A stretch of 64,000 bases of DNA from Antitrichia curtipendula (Eukaryota > Streptophyta > Bryopsida > Hypnales > Leucodontaceae), in NCBI GenBank assembly GCA_951230915.1, contig OX579640.1:22526981-22590980 (forward strand), written 5' to 3'. Of this stretch, positions 48,859 to 59,969 are shown piece after piece; position 1 is the first letter of the stretch; each line of letters begins with the position of its first letter. The translations under genes and the position numbers were made by a program. The notes below the pieces were generated by a model. The model was not told the origin of the DNA. It ran no database searches and saw nothing but the letters and a program-made list of their open reading frames with translations.

Positions 48859-51802
48859 ATGGCGTTGGGAGCTCGGTGGTCGCCCAAGGCTCGAACGGCG
48901 GGGTGGGATGACTTACGCAAGCAGGTAGGGATCCAACCTATTCTTACTCCTCGCATTCAGATGCGTTTAGTGCAGGCAATGCGTGTAAAAAGATTGAGAG
49001 AGAGAAAGAGAGACAGAGATGCCGTTTGGGGTTGTGACCTAATAAGCTCAAAGCTTCGAGGTGTATGACATCTGAAGAATTATCGTAAGATTTTGAGGAG
49101 GACGAGGCAGTCGCTTGTTTTCTTTCAATCGCGTGCCTTGCAAAGTTTCGTTGAGCTTCAGCATTCTCTCCCTCTCTCTCTGACTTTCTCTGTCTAGCGC
49201 TCTCTGTCTGGCTCTCCCTCTTCATCTCTCTCTCTGTCTCTTTGTCTCTCTGGCTGTGGTATAGATCGGTTTGCTTCGGCCTCCATGTTTCCCATTCTTT
49301 CAGTGGATGCAACAAGTGAGAATTTAGAAAATTAGATTTCCTGCTCGCTTTTCAGTTTTACCAAACAATGATTCGATGCACTCAAATCTTCATAAAAACG
49401 ACCTTCTTCGTTGAATCGCCTATGCCTGTTCTTTTAACTTCCTTCGCTTGAGAGATTAAGAGTGGATCTGAAGAAGTGGACAATTTTAGGAATTTTTCTC
49501 TAGGGATTCTGTGAATTCCTGGAAAGCATGAACCTCAAGGGCGTGACTGTGATTTGAACAGAAAAAGGTGTCATTGCTTTCTATGTGCGCGCTCCTTAGA
49601 CCGTTTGAGAGTATTGATAAACTTCACATTTCAGTCCACATGAGTTTTGTTAAATGGTTTTCAATTTTTTTTTAATAATTTCGAGTGCAGGCAAGGAAAC
49701 TGGAGAGTGAGCTGGACGTGAAGCTGTCGTCGTTTCGGAGAGGAGGAACACCGAAGGATGGGCAAGGTGATGGAAGTGAGGTCGAAATCGAGCGATTGCT
49801 GCAGCAACTCAACGAAGTGAACAAGCACATGCAGAACTGGGTTTCCAATGCCGGATCGGATGTTCTTTCGCACACGCTTGCACGGCACAGCAACATCCTG
49901 CATGAACTAAGTCAGGTTAGATTTTGGTCCTCTCCTTGAATAATAATTCAACAAATTGCAATTCTTCGTCCTTAGCTTTAGGAATCACACTTTATGTGGA
50001 GATCTTGCTTGGTGCTTTTGTGGGACTGGGCCCAAGGAGAGAAGGCCAATCGCATCAACGTAAGTTGCGCCTTGAGTGATTTGAGAAGTTTTTGATTGGG
50101 TTCCTGTTGACAGTGTTTTTGCTACTTGAAAACTGAGCTCTAATCCCGAACATAAAAAAAGCTACATCTTCAGTGCAACTAAACTATGAAATAAGCTTGA
50201 AGCAATAAGCTTGAGATAACAAGAAATTTGACTCTCTGATTGGTACGAGAACTATTTTAAAATTGTTGAATGTCAATGAGCACGTTGGAGCATGATGTGG
50301 GTTATAAATTCTAAGCTTGTTGCTTCAACCTTATGCAAAGTGCAGTAGCCTTAAAAGTAGTAAATTTGGGCTTGCCATTCCTGATCTAAGCTAGCAGTTT
50401 TGTAATCCAGTCGTGTTTTTTCATACTTCTTAGGAGTTTGCAAGGATACGTGTCAATGCAAAAGCCAGTCGGGAGCACGCGGAGCTTTTGCAGCATTTCA
50501 GCAGAGGTGATGAGAGAAATGGCTTCATGGATGACGGTGATTTTGGTCTTCAACAACAATCTCTTCTACGGGAACAAGCATCCATCAACAGAAGTACTGC
50601 TCAGGTAACAAACGACACAAACTGTTCACCTCAATAATTACAAGAGGGTCATAGTAATATATATTTTTTCCAAATTCATTGGGGTACATTTGGCCGCCTT
50701 GCAAAACAACTTACAACCTCCTGGGGCATCATTGTTGGGGATCCACATTAATTTTCGCCCGCTACAATTGAACACCGCCAATATATTTGGTTTATTACGA
50801 AATGAAGTCTACTGGACATGAATATTAGTTCCAGCAGAAAATGAAACAAGCACTTGAACAGTTTATTTGGTTGCATTGAATTACATATATTGCGGTCATC
50901 AAATTGGGACAAGATTGTAACATTATTTGGCGTTTCTCTCTCTCGGTGCAGATGGATTCTGTCATTGGTCATGCTCACGAAGCATACAATGCCTTGAGAT
51001 ATCAACGGTCCGCATTTGGTGATATCTCAACAAAAATCAATACCATCAGCAGTAGACTCCCATCGGTAAGCTTCTCTGAACCCCGAAGTGCTCAAGCTAA
51101 AAAAAATTGAAAGTCCACTTTGGAAGCTAATCTCCAATCATAATTAACTTCCAAAATATATCTTTGTTGTTTAATAATAATGGACATGGTTTCTTCTTTC
51201 TGTTGATATATTTTGTTAGCTTGTTAGCTTCTAAATGAGTCAGTTCAACTGCTGGAGGCATGGAAGTAGCCACTTTGATCATTAGGCCACTTTGGGGGGT
51301 TAAAATGATCTTCAATGGCAAGGCTGATAGTACCCCTAAATGCTTGGACTAAAATAGAAATCCAGCCAATTATAAAAACATTCAAGACATGTTTTTTACT
51401 GTTCAAATCTGCAGGGTATGGTTTCTTTCTATTTGTATATATGGTTACCTTCCTCAAAGCTTCGTATATGATTCATTTCAAGTCCTATGAAGTAGACACT
51501 TTTAAAAATTAGCACTCAGGGGTTGAAGCTTCCTCAAATGATAAAGTGGTGTAGGGAGGAAAATTCTTGCTTGAGACTCTATCAGCGTGAAGAAGAGTTG
51601 ATTTATTTATTTATTTATTAAATCACTTGACAAAACTAGTATTCAATGATTTATTTAGAAATTTTTTGTCCTTCTCTTGGTTTTGCAGGTCAATGGTGTC
51701 CTCACTGCCATTCGAAGAAGAAAGTCACGTGATACGATCATCATTGGGTCTGTGTCCTCCATATGCACTATTTTGATTCTCTTGTACTGGCTGACAAAGT
51801 GA
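48859..51802 (+). CDS. GOSR1: Golgi SNARE GOS1-type (GOSR1/GOS28 family), five exons
   Basis: A Qb-SNARE for vesicle fusion within and to the Golgi. Exons: 48859-48924, 49691-49915, 50434-50604, 50952-51065, 51689-51802; all introns are GT..AG and phase 0. The product is 229 residues, the size of plant GOS11/GOS12 (223-239). WDDLRKQARKLESELD at the N-terminus, an Habc-like helical region with QQLNEVNKHMQNWVSNAGSD and SHTLARHSNILHELSQEF, the SNARE motif (about 145-205) with the zero-layer Gln in LRYQRSAFGDI (residue 172), and a C-terminal membrane anchor (about 209-227, ending LILLYWLTK) follow family order. The start lies in CGATGG and gives a short N-terminus ahead of WDDL as in relatives. 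Confidence 0.95.
49168..49252. repeat. CT-rich microsatellite in SNARE intron 1
   Basis: Interrupted (CT)n/(TCTG)n tract, e.g. CTCTCCCTCTCTCTCTGAC. A shorter GA-rich tract lies on the same strand at about 48990-49020. Such tracts are common near plant promoters and first introns. Confidence 0.8.
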
Positions 51803-52322
51803 TTTCACTGCTCAAGTTCATAGCCTTGCATGGGATGTGTCTGAGCTGGCAATTCAGATTTGTGTTGTAAATCTCAAAAAAGGAGGGGGCTGTTACTTTT
51901 TGGAGAAAGAAGATTGCGCACAGGGGCCCAATTTGGTAACAAATGTACAATTTGCGGAGCAGGTATTGCAAGGAATTGATACCCCCTATTTTGATTAGTT
52001 CTCTTGGTGTGGTGATGATGATGATGACCAATATTATGTAGAGTAGAATAGTATGAAAGGTTTTAGGATTTGCCACTGGGTAGCCTGGGTCTGCATGCTG
52101 GGATCTCTGTTCGTTGTAGTAATCAATGGCCATCGACTCTGCTTGAGTTCGAATTATTTGCTGAGTGTAAAGCTGCGCAATTTCTTCTCTGTATTTTTCA
52201 AATCCATGTTGCTGGATATAATAATTCAATTTGAACGTTTTCTCAGCTTGTTAATTTGTATTTGCTTACTATTCTGATTGGGAGTTTTTTGAAAGCAGTG
52301 TTATGACACACTTAGACCTCTT
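51803..52322. other. SNARE 3' flank
   Basis: Likely 3' untranslated region followed by intergenic sequence. A minus-strand frame 51768-52229 overlaps the last exon and is a by-product. A (TTTA)n tract lies just before exon 5 at about 51599-51619. Confidence 0.4.
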
Positions 52323-52520
52323 TTAACCCCTGAGTGCCCCAACGCCTCAAATTTGGCCTCTCAAAATTGAAAGATTTCCTTGTAATGGAGCTCCAGGTTG
52401 TCTCCATTACCAATTGGTGTAGTGAGTTTATGTGGATCTCTTTTTAGATGATAGTTTGATTGGAATGAATATAAAAAGGTCTGGATTTTAGTAAACATAT
52501 GTTGGGCACTTAGAGGTTAA
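52323..52520. mobile_element. TTAA-bounded element (198 bp)
   Basis: Left TTAACCCCTGAGTGCCCC, right inverted TTAACCTCTAAGTGCCC. Interior blocks TTTAGATGATAGTTTGATTG and GGTCTGGATTT match 28299-28549. Confidence 0.82.
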
Positions 52521-52690
52521 CGTAGTAAGGGTTTGATGGATGACAGAGAATCCTTCTATGGAAGATAGAAGTGCATACATTCATCCTTAGGAATTTTGTG
52601 TGAAAAGGGGAGGTCTTGTAGAGTAGTTTGACCTTCAATAAGTGTTCTTGTTTTTTTTTAAGTTAATGATTCACCATGTGCAAAAAGGAT

Positions 52691-52710
52691 GATTTCCATA
52701 GTGACTAGCT
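52691..52710 (+). repeat. 20-bp direct repeat, left copy
   Basis: GATTTCCATAGTGACTAGCT, identical to 54919-54938. Together the two copies enclose the minisatellite and zinc-finger module. Confidence 0.85.
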
Positions 52711-52762
52711 GCACATTTTTTAAATTTGTAAGAGAACAGGGCCTTTATACAACAGACTTTCT

Positions 52763-53050
52763 GCACCGAACTGCACCTAGCTCCACCCAACTCCGACGCA
52801 GGAAAATCAAACTTAACGCAAGTGCACCCGAGTGCACCTGACTGCACCCTAGTGCACCCGAATGCACCCTAGTGCACCCTAGTGCACCCGAATGCACCCT
52901 AGTGCACCCGAATGCACCCGAATGCACCCGAGTGCACCCGAGTGCACCCGACTGCCCCCGAGTGCACCCGACTGCCCCCGAATGCACCCGAGTGCACCCG
53001 AATGCACCCGAGTGCACCCGAATAGACCCGAGTGCACCCGAATGCACCTG
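52763..53050. repeat. 10-bp minisatellite, unit GTGCACCCGA / ATGCACCCGA
   Basis: About 27 consecutive decamers, mostly alternating G/ATGCACCCGA, with variants CTGCACC and CTGCCCCCGA. Units are clean between about 52830 and 53050. The long minus-strand frame across it arises from the repeat and is not treated as a gene. Confidence 0.95.
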
Positions 53051-53269
53051 ATAAACTTGATGAATTTGAGGTAAATAATATTTACTTACAAAGATCTAAG
53101 CAAATATATATAAAAATTCAAAAAAGATGTACAGTTTGTGTGAAATCTTTTTTTGTGTAATATTTTGCCAACGCCATTTGCTCATTTCAAAAGAGGGTCG
53201 TCCGTGCAGATGAATTAAGCACTGCATCAACTGGATTGACGAGCCTGAGTGTAGCGCCCTTTGTGCCTC

Positions 53270-53420
53270 ATAGTCCGAACGACTCCACCGGACCAGGGTG
53301 ATTGTTATTTCCGCAGCAGGGTTCGGACTGCACTGCCCCGCACCCAACTGCACCGCAGCGGACTCCACCGGACTCAGGTCATGCAATTTTTGAATTCGTG
53401 TTCCAGAGAGCACTTCACTG
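53270..53420. repeat. Scattered decamer-like motifs between the two minisatellites
   Basis: ACTCCACCGGAC, ACTGCACCGCAGCGG and CACTGCACCG motifs recur irregularly. They resemble worn units of the neighbouring 10-bp arrays. Confidence 0.5.
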
Positions 53421-53636
53421 CACCGCCCGCACGACTCCCTGACCGGCAAGCTCTATACCATTTTGCCTAATCTCTTGGTGATTGTATGTTTTGTGTGCTG
53501 TCATTTAGTTCTAGGGTTCTTTCTTTCTCTATTTCAACATTTAAATGCACATTCATGCGGTGCATTTTCTTGTTTTTGGGATTCTGATTGAGGGTATGGG
53601 GTTCCGAATTAGGTCTTGGAATTCTTTGAATTCGTG

Positions 53637-53737
53637 TTGCGGACTGCACCGGACTGCTCCGGACTGCATCGGACTGCACCGGACTGCTCCGGACTGCATC
53701 GGACTGCATCGGACTGCACCGGACTGCACCGGACTGC
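53637..53737. repeat. 10-bp minisatellite, unit GGACTGCACC
   Basis: About ten decamers of GGACTGCACC, GGACTGCTCC and GGACTGCATC, directly before a zinc-finger reading frame. The core TGCACC and the 10-bp period are shared with 52763-53050. Confidence 0.95.
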
Positions 53738-53741
53738 AGAA

Positions 53742-54431
53742 ATGGCCGATCGCAGGCCAACGAGGCAACCGGCCACTCTCTTTGAGCATCAAAATCTGTC
53801 CGACTCGCGCTGGGGTCGGGATGGCAAGCTTTTTACTTGCAAAATCTCGAATTGCCCAGGTAGTTTTGCAAGGAAAGGAGGCCTCATCAACCACAGGAGA
53901 CAGGTCCACGGATTGTCAGCGTTTGAAGCAAACATTCCTGACCAACGGGACCCGAAATATGGTTAGGTTTCTTGGTTTCAGCAATTTTCTTTGTCTTCCT
54001 TCATTTATTGAGGCTGGATTCTTGTGCAGTGCGGTAAAGTGTGTTCGACTCTTTTTATTCTCGAATTTCATCAGTGTGATTTTTCAACTGCGCTGAAATT
54101 TGGCAATATCTGTTGGACAGTTTACAAGCAGAAAATGAAAGGCGCCTCAAGGGACTCCGAAGACCTCATGCCCGAAACTAACATTCAGGCAAGTGGATCG
54201 AAGAGAAAAGCCGTTGATGACCTCAATGCAGCGCTGAAGGGACTGGATATGAATTCTGGCACTATTGGTCTCGATTCATTAAGCAAGGAGCAGCTGGAGA
54301 GTCTCTTCTCGCTTATCATCAGTTTTGAATTAGCAGTATCACAACCTGCAATACCCTTAAACATACTCATGACGATTCTGCACAAAGAAGTCAATGATCC
54401 TGGAAAGGCATGTGTCATTCCCTTAATGTAA
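53742..54431 (+). CDS. Putative C2H2 zinc-finger protein, two-exon model
   Basis: The ATG at 53742 directly follows the minisatellite and opens MADRRPTRQPATLFE, then a canonical C2H2 finger: C-x4-C-x3-F-x5-L-x2-H-x4-H in FTCKISNCPGSFARKGG..HRRQVH (about residues 31-57). A short intron 53962-54012 (GTTAGG..TTGAG) would join in phase to a second exon that reads WILVQCGKVCSTLFILEF, a basic KQKMK and a KRKAVDD nuclear-signal-like block, ending at 54431, for about 213 residues. The intron is unusually short (51 bp) and another acceptor (CAG at 54027) would be out of phase, so the join is uncertain. No family beyond the finger is recognised. The second exon has an inverted copy at 54460-54927. Confidence 0.45.
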
Positions 54432-54917
54432 GTGATTGTGCTGAATTCAGGCAATTTGATCAGACAAATGTACTAACAAGTTGAGCGATTACTATACCCA
54501 ACCATGTATGCAGTTTTTTTGGGTAATAAGATCGTTTCCATTCAATCTTCCGGCAAATGTTTGAGGAGAGGAAGAATGATGAAGAGAACATCATCCTGAG
54601 TAAGTTTAAGGGTATTGAAGGTTGTGAATCTGCTAACTCAGAACCCACGGTATAGTAGAAGACAGTCTGAAGCTCCTTCTTGCTTAATGAATCGAAAGCA
54701 GTGATGCCAGGATTCACATCCCCTTCCTTCAGCGCTGCGTTGACGAGGTCATCAACGGCTTTTCTCTTCGATCCACTTGCCTGAATGTTAGTGCGGCGGA
54801 TGAGTTTTTTGGAGCCGCTTGGGGGGGCTTTCATTTTCTGCTTGTAAGCTGTCCAATAGATATTGCCAAATTTCAGCGCAGTTGAAAAATCACACTGATG
54901 AAATTCGAGAATAAAAA
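54052..54917. repeat. Inverted duplication of a coding segment (about 335-bp arms)
   Basis: The plus arm (about 54052-54386) and the minus arm (54917 down to about 54582) share about 80% of bases by eye, with identical stretches such as GCAAGTGGATCGAAGAGAAA. The spacer is about 195 bp. Both arms keep the same frame open and differ by an in-frame 3-bp indel. Confidence 0.9.
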
Positions 54918-54927
54918 AGATTTCCAT
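54460..54927 (-). CDS. Unrecognised reading frame, inverted paralogue of the zinc-finger gene's second exon
   Basis: A 155-residue frame with FILEFHQCDFSTALKFGNI, NIQASGSKRKAVDDLVNAAL and a DSLSKKELQTVF block, paralogous to the plus-strand exon at 54013-54431. Most clustered differences fall between conserved blocks, so some selection may have acted on both. It lacks the zinc-finger exon on its own upstream side. The start at 54927 lies in the 20-bp direct repeat, so it is probably not the native start. No known domain. Confidence 0.35.
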   Translation of the reverse strand: MEIFFILEFHQCDFSTALKFGNIYWTAYKQKMKAPPSGSKKLIRRTNIQASGSKRKAVDDLVNAALKEGDVNPGITAFDSLSKKELQTVFYYTVGSELADSQPSIPLNLLRMMFSSSFFLSSNICRKIEWKRSYYPKKLHTWLGIVIAQLVSTFV

Positions 54928-54938
54928 AGTGACTAGCT
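54919..54938 (+). repeat. 20-bp direct repeat, right copy
   Basis: GATTTCCATAGTGACTAGCT, identical to 52691-52710, preceded by a short A-run (ATAAAAAA). Confidence 0.85.
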
Positions 54939-55394
54939 TGTCCTTATAGGGTTAATGTGACCTTTAGAATGACATTCTCAAATATCCTACATATCTACAC
55001 TATTATTGATTGTCATACATATTCAAACAATAGTAGGCATGCTTTGGAGACTTTAAACAATTGATATAAAAAATAATTTTATTGAAAGTTTACCATGCTT
55101 GTTTTTGGAAGTTGGAATGTGATTAACTTTGTAAGGTTCTATATTAACCTTACACAATGATATGAAAATCTACTTTTTTCATTCAAAAGAATTTTGCATA
55201 TTATAAAATATAATTGGTATTTTTCTTTTTGCATAATGAATATTCAATTCCTTCGTAATTCCAATCAAGCGTACCAAATTTGGTTTCAAAAAAGCAAAAC
55301 TCCATTTTGGGTGAATTTTTTCATTTAAAATTCAAGGTTTTATATGATAATTGATTGAAAAAATATTGGTGAAGAATTTTTTGAATTCAATTGC

Positions 55395-55760
55395 ATAGAT
55401 ATATAGGAAACTTCTACATGCACATCTTTTATATGAAAAAAACATCCCATTAATTAACAAAAAGATGATCTATGAAGAGTTTAATGTGAGGTTTCACATG
55501 AGTAAATTTTGTAAAATAGATATGTCCATAATTTAACAAGATTTTGGCAAAATAATTGTACCATCATACCTAAATGTACAGAAGCAGTTGAAGTGTGTAG
55601 GTAAAATAGCAAAATCTTGTTAAATTCTAGAGATATCTATTTTTTAAAATTTACTCATATAGAACCACACATTGAACTCTCATAAATCATCTTTTTGTTA
55701 ATTAATGGGGTGTTTTTTTCATATGAAAGATGTGTGTATAGAAGTTTCCTACATATCTAT
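55395..55760. mobile_element. Foldback element (about 150-bp arms, 63-bp loop)
   Basis: The arms 55395-55546 and 55610-55760 are inverted copies at roughly 90%, with identical runs such as CCATTAATTAACAAAAAGAT. No coding frame. It is a MITE or a long-hairpin RNA source. Confidence 0.85.
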
Positions 55761-56307
55761 TAGGTGCATTCTTTATTTCTACAATAATCTTGAAGGGCAT
55801 CCATCAACTACTTTTTGGCTTGAAGATCATTTCAAGGTTAATTACATTATGGAGCTCCACAATTTATTTATAATATTTTTTTTATTGCCCTTGTGTAGTT
55901 CAACAAGATAGGGATTTGGCCTTGAATCAAGACTTGTAGAATTAGGACTTGGAAGGTAATGAGAACCTATCTTTAAATAATTATTGACTTCTAAAGACAC
56001 TATACATAATTATAGGTTAATGTTATATATTTGGGCATAGCCCAATAAGATAGGATGATCTATTATGGATCCTTGCAAATATTTTAGACTTATTGAATAC
56101 TTGATTTTCTTTTGCAAAAGAAAGGTCAATCAAAGAAACTTTCACATGTACTTCGGTCAACACATTATAGGTGGTTAAATCAAGAACATCTAGCTTCCCA
56201 TTGTTGTCCCTAGGGAGAAATTATTCTCATCCATTTGGAAGCTAGTGTGTAGTAATTCCCTACATTGTTGTAATGATAATTCAAAAGCATCCCTCATGAT
56301 TGTAGAA

Positions 56308-56448
56308 TAAAGTCGTATGCTTTAAAAGCAACCATATTCTAAATGTGATCCCTATCTAGGAAGGATTGACATGTTGCTTGAAATATCTACTATTGTCAAT
56401 GATGAGTTAGGTAGGCTTAAATGGTCACTTTAAGAACATACTACCTTA
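56308..56448. mobile_element. Short MITE, TAAGGTA-end family
   Basis: Left TAAAGTCGTATGCTTTAAAAG, right inverted TAAGGTAGTATGTTCTTAAAG. It is a short relative of 25813-26236. Confidence 0.6.
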
Positions 56449-58894
56449 ATGATTGAATGTTTTGCCATTGGGATAAATTGCATGGTTAGGCTCACAAAAT
56501 TCTTAAAATTGGTAACTTTCTAATCCAATTCCAAACCTTTAAACCCCAATTCCACACTTTATTGTTGTAATGTGGACATGAGTACAATTTTCTTTAAATT
56601 GGGATGCAACATATAGCCTAATCAAATTAGGTATTGGAGTAGAAGTTGCAATTCGACTAGATGACAACAATAGGTTTGCCAAACTTGTATTTGCAAATAA
56701 AGTAAGCACACCCATTATGGGATGCCATCCAATTTGGAGCTCTTTTGGGATCCAATTTAGTTATGCTGCATTCTAATGTAGTCTTTATTGGATTGAGTGA
56801 ACAATTAGAACTCAAAGTTTTGGAAATAGGGATGAAAGGATTGGAATTGGATTAGAAAGTCACTATTTAATGAATTACATGAGCGACTTCTATACATGGG
56901 AAAAATGTTTCACTTTATGAAGGTATACTATTGGATTTATATTACACAATTGGATCCCAAAGGGCATGAATAGTCCCCCTTAGGACCCGCAATGGGTAGC
57001 TATATGGTCTTATTTTTAACTACCTACAATGTACTCCAAGTATCATTTTTTTCAATAATGAGTTGACTCAAATATATGTGAAATAAACCCTAATTTTATG
57101 TTTTTTCGTTAAAAAAATTGTAAATCCCATAACTATATGTATATGTAGTGACTAAACAATCCACAATGGGACTCGCTACCTTAGTAAAAGAGAGCATTGC
57201 ATTCAACTAATTAAAGCGTGGATACTACTAACTTAGTATTCAAGAAAAACTAGTGGTCAGTTCAAAGTTAGCCAGCAAAATTGGGACAAAACTTGATTGC
57301 ATTTTGAAAACATTGGTAAGAAAATCAATGAAAATATCAATAAAATTTCAATTTAGAGTGAAAAAATACAGAAAATAACTGGATTGCATACTTGAAAAAA
57401 CGGTTTGTTATGGAAATTAAAGGAAAATAGCTGATAAAACTATATAAAAAAATCCCCAACACTGTGCTGATTGTGTTGCATTGTCGGAATGACAGAGAGC
57501 CAACGTGGCACTGTCTGGCAAAGTCAATTTAATAATTGTGATTTGCTCACACCTTGCCATACTTGGTAATAAGACGGACACAAGATTTTGAGACTTTCCT
57601 TGAAAATGGATGCACAAATGACCGACAACTTCTTAACCCTAAAGGGACGGGTCTCATTAGATGTGAATAAAAAAAAATTTCTGTTTATTTTTCAAACTTG
57701 AAGTCAAATACGTCTACTAGAAGTCATACAATTTTCAATTTTTTGGGGGGAGAATTTGAAATTATTGTGAATTGTTTAAGAAAAAAAATGAAGAAATTTT
57801 ATATCAAATACAAAATATATTCAAAAAATCTGAAATTTTCACCATAGATGTATATTATAGTGTAGAGCATCATAGTCTAAACCAAAGTTACTATGCCACT
57901 TTAGAGTTAAAAAATTAAAAAATCGTGATGATAGAACCAAAGTTCATATTGCTACAAAATATTGAAATTCACAGATTTTTCAAAATTTGCAATTAGAGTA
58001 GAAAATGCACTTGACAAGCTTCATTTCATTAGTTGAGCTCAAAATTTTTTTTAATCATTTTTATGCCTAAAATTCACATCATGAGTAAATAGTGAAAAAT
58101 AGACAAAATAAACTACAAGGATGATCCATGGATTAAGCATGTTCTTCTATAATACCATAACTAGTGTCTATGAGGTTGAAATACAATAAAAAGTATAGAG
58201 AACTTCCAATTGCTTTCATTAAATTGGAATTAGAATTGATATTTCTCTCTGGGATTACATCCAAGAATTCAATGTGTGTGAATATGCCATGTGCCATTGC
58301 TACAGTCAAAATAAAAGTAAAAGTAATTTACTAATTTTTTTAGTTTTTAAAAAATTCAAAAATCAATAACTTTCACACCATGAGTCGAAATGTCACAAAA
58401 CAAAGTGTGCCTTGTGTTGTTGCCACAGTCAAAAAAATCATTTTCTAGTTTTTTAACTCATAAGAGCTTCAAAATTCAATAACTTTTACACCGTATGTCC
58501 AAATGCTACAAAACAAAGCTGATGCACCCCTCTTTGTCAAGGGCTTTCCAACGGTACAAAGCACGCGATCAAGAGACTCACAACTTGGGAGATCTCAATT
58601 TAACAAACAAACAAACAACAAACAACCTAATTTAATGGATGGATGAGGGAATTTCTTAATACTATTCACTAAAAATGTGCTCAAGCAACTTCCAAAAACA
58701 TTTGAATGATAAAGCATTTTTTTCCATTATCTAGTATCATTTGAAGTCATCCATTGAGCACATAGTGTCCGCAACATCCTTCTAGGAATTGTCAAAAGAA
58801 ATGTTGAAGCAAATAACTTTGCAATGTTGCAAACTTAAGGTAAGCTTGTTCATGACAGGCATAATGATTGGTTTGTCCTAGTGGGATTATTGAA

Positions 58895-58915
58895 TACTCC
58901 CTCCATCCCGAAATA
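58895..58915 (+). mobile_element. Single Stowaway-like terminus
   Basis: TACTCCCTCCATCCCGAAAT matches the terminal inverted repeat of Stowaway (Tc1/mariner-type) MITEs, including the leading TA. No matching inverted end is visible within several hundred bases, so this is a solo or decayed end. Confidence 0.5.
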
Positions 58916-59969
58916 AATCTTTTTTTTTTTGAAATAGCTAGATTAGTGCATGAGAAGCTCCTATTTTAAAAGGATTGCATAGCTACTGTAGTTTCTATTA
59001 AACCCCACTAGGCATGAAAGAGTGGAAGTCAATAGTGAAGCGGCGCATGTTGAAAACAGGAGATGAAATCAACAAATTTTTTGTCTTTTTTAGAATTGCT
59101 CCAGAGATATTAATTTTGATCATTCTCCGAGCAACATTGGTGCAGTGATGTCCATTGATGTCCTTTGTATTCAATTCCTAAAATGTCTTGTGTTCAAGTC
59201 CAATAAATTCTCAACAAGAGTTTTGTTAGTAATAGTTTTTGTATAGTTGTAGGTTGAATTCTTCACCATTGATTGGTTAGCCATCAAGTTGAAGAGAGCT
59301 AATATCAAATTTAATTTGGAATAAGTATATTTGGAACCCTTGGATTTGTTTCACGACAAAGGGAATACTTTGTTAAAAAAATTTCCACAAAAAGACAAAT
59401 GTAAAAAATGAAGAGAGCAATTGAAATTTCATTTTGTTGACAAGGAATGAATTTGCTATGAGTTTTTGAAGTGTGTTGCCCAATTGGCCCAAAAGAATCT
59501 CTAGACTATTTGAGAATCAACAAAAAGTGTACCCATGATGGTCATCTTACTCACCTAATGCAATCACAATATTTTCTGACTTAGTCTCAACATGAAGACC
59601 TAAAAAGTCACTTCCTTTAATGAATTTTCACACTCAAAAAGTGAAAGTTGCAAGTGCAGTCACTAATCAGTAATCACCCCATCACCATCATCCAAGACAT
59701 TGACTGTCACTACTAACTCAACTTAATGTAGCCCAAACCTCATTTATTGCAAGAAGTCTGTCATGGGTTAATGCAAGACTTTTATAGGTCATTCCCTAGA
59801 TGTGTGTGATGGGTCTTTTGCCTGTTATACGCTGATGTCAAATATGTACATGATGCAGCAGAACATTTAATGGTATTTACAATCCGATAGATGAACATCT
59901 CTCCAATTGCTGTCACTGTGAACTGACAGTCTCAAGTATCGAGATCCGTTAAAGAGATACAGAACGAGC

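Larger units (their letters stand above)
55761..59969. other. Gene-poor AT-rich region
   Basis: No gene is recognised over 4 kb. It contains a short MITE (56308-56448), a TTAACCCTAAAGGGAC stretch at about 57632 that may be a worn TTAA-family end, and one Stowaway-like terminus at 58895. Confidence 0.45.

Noticed and set aside
52745..53047. 100-codon minus-strand frame of repeated HSGALGCTRV-like peptide
   Set aside because: Produced by the 10-bp minisatellite, which by period leaves frames open; no start context or other gene features.
52763..53050. Possible CRISPR-like array
   Set aside because: The units are contiguous decamers without spacers, in a plant nuclear context; this is a minisatellite.
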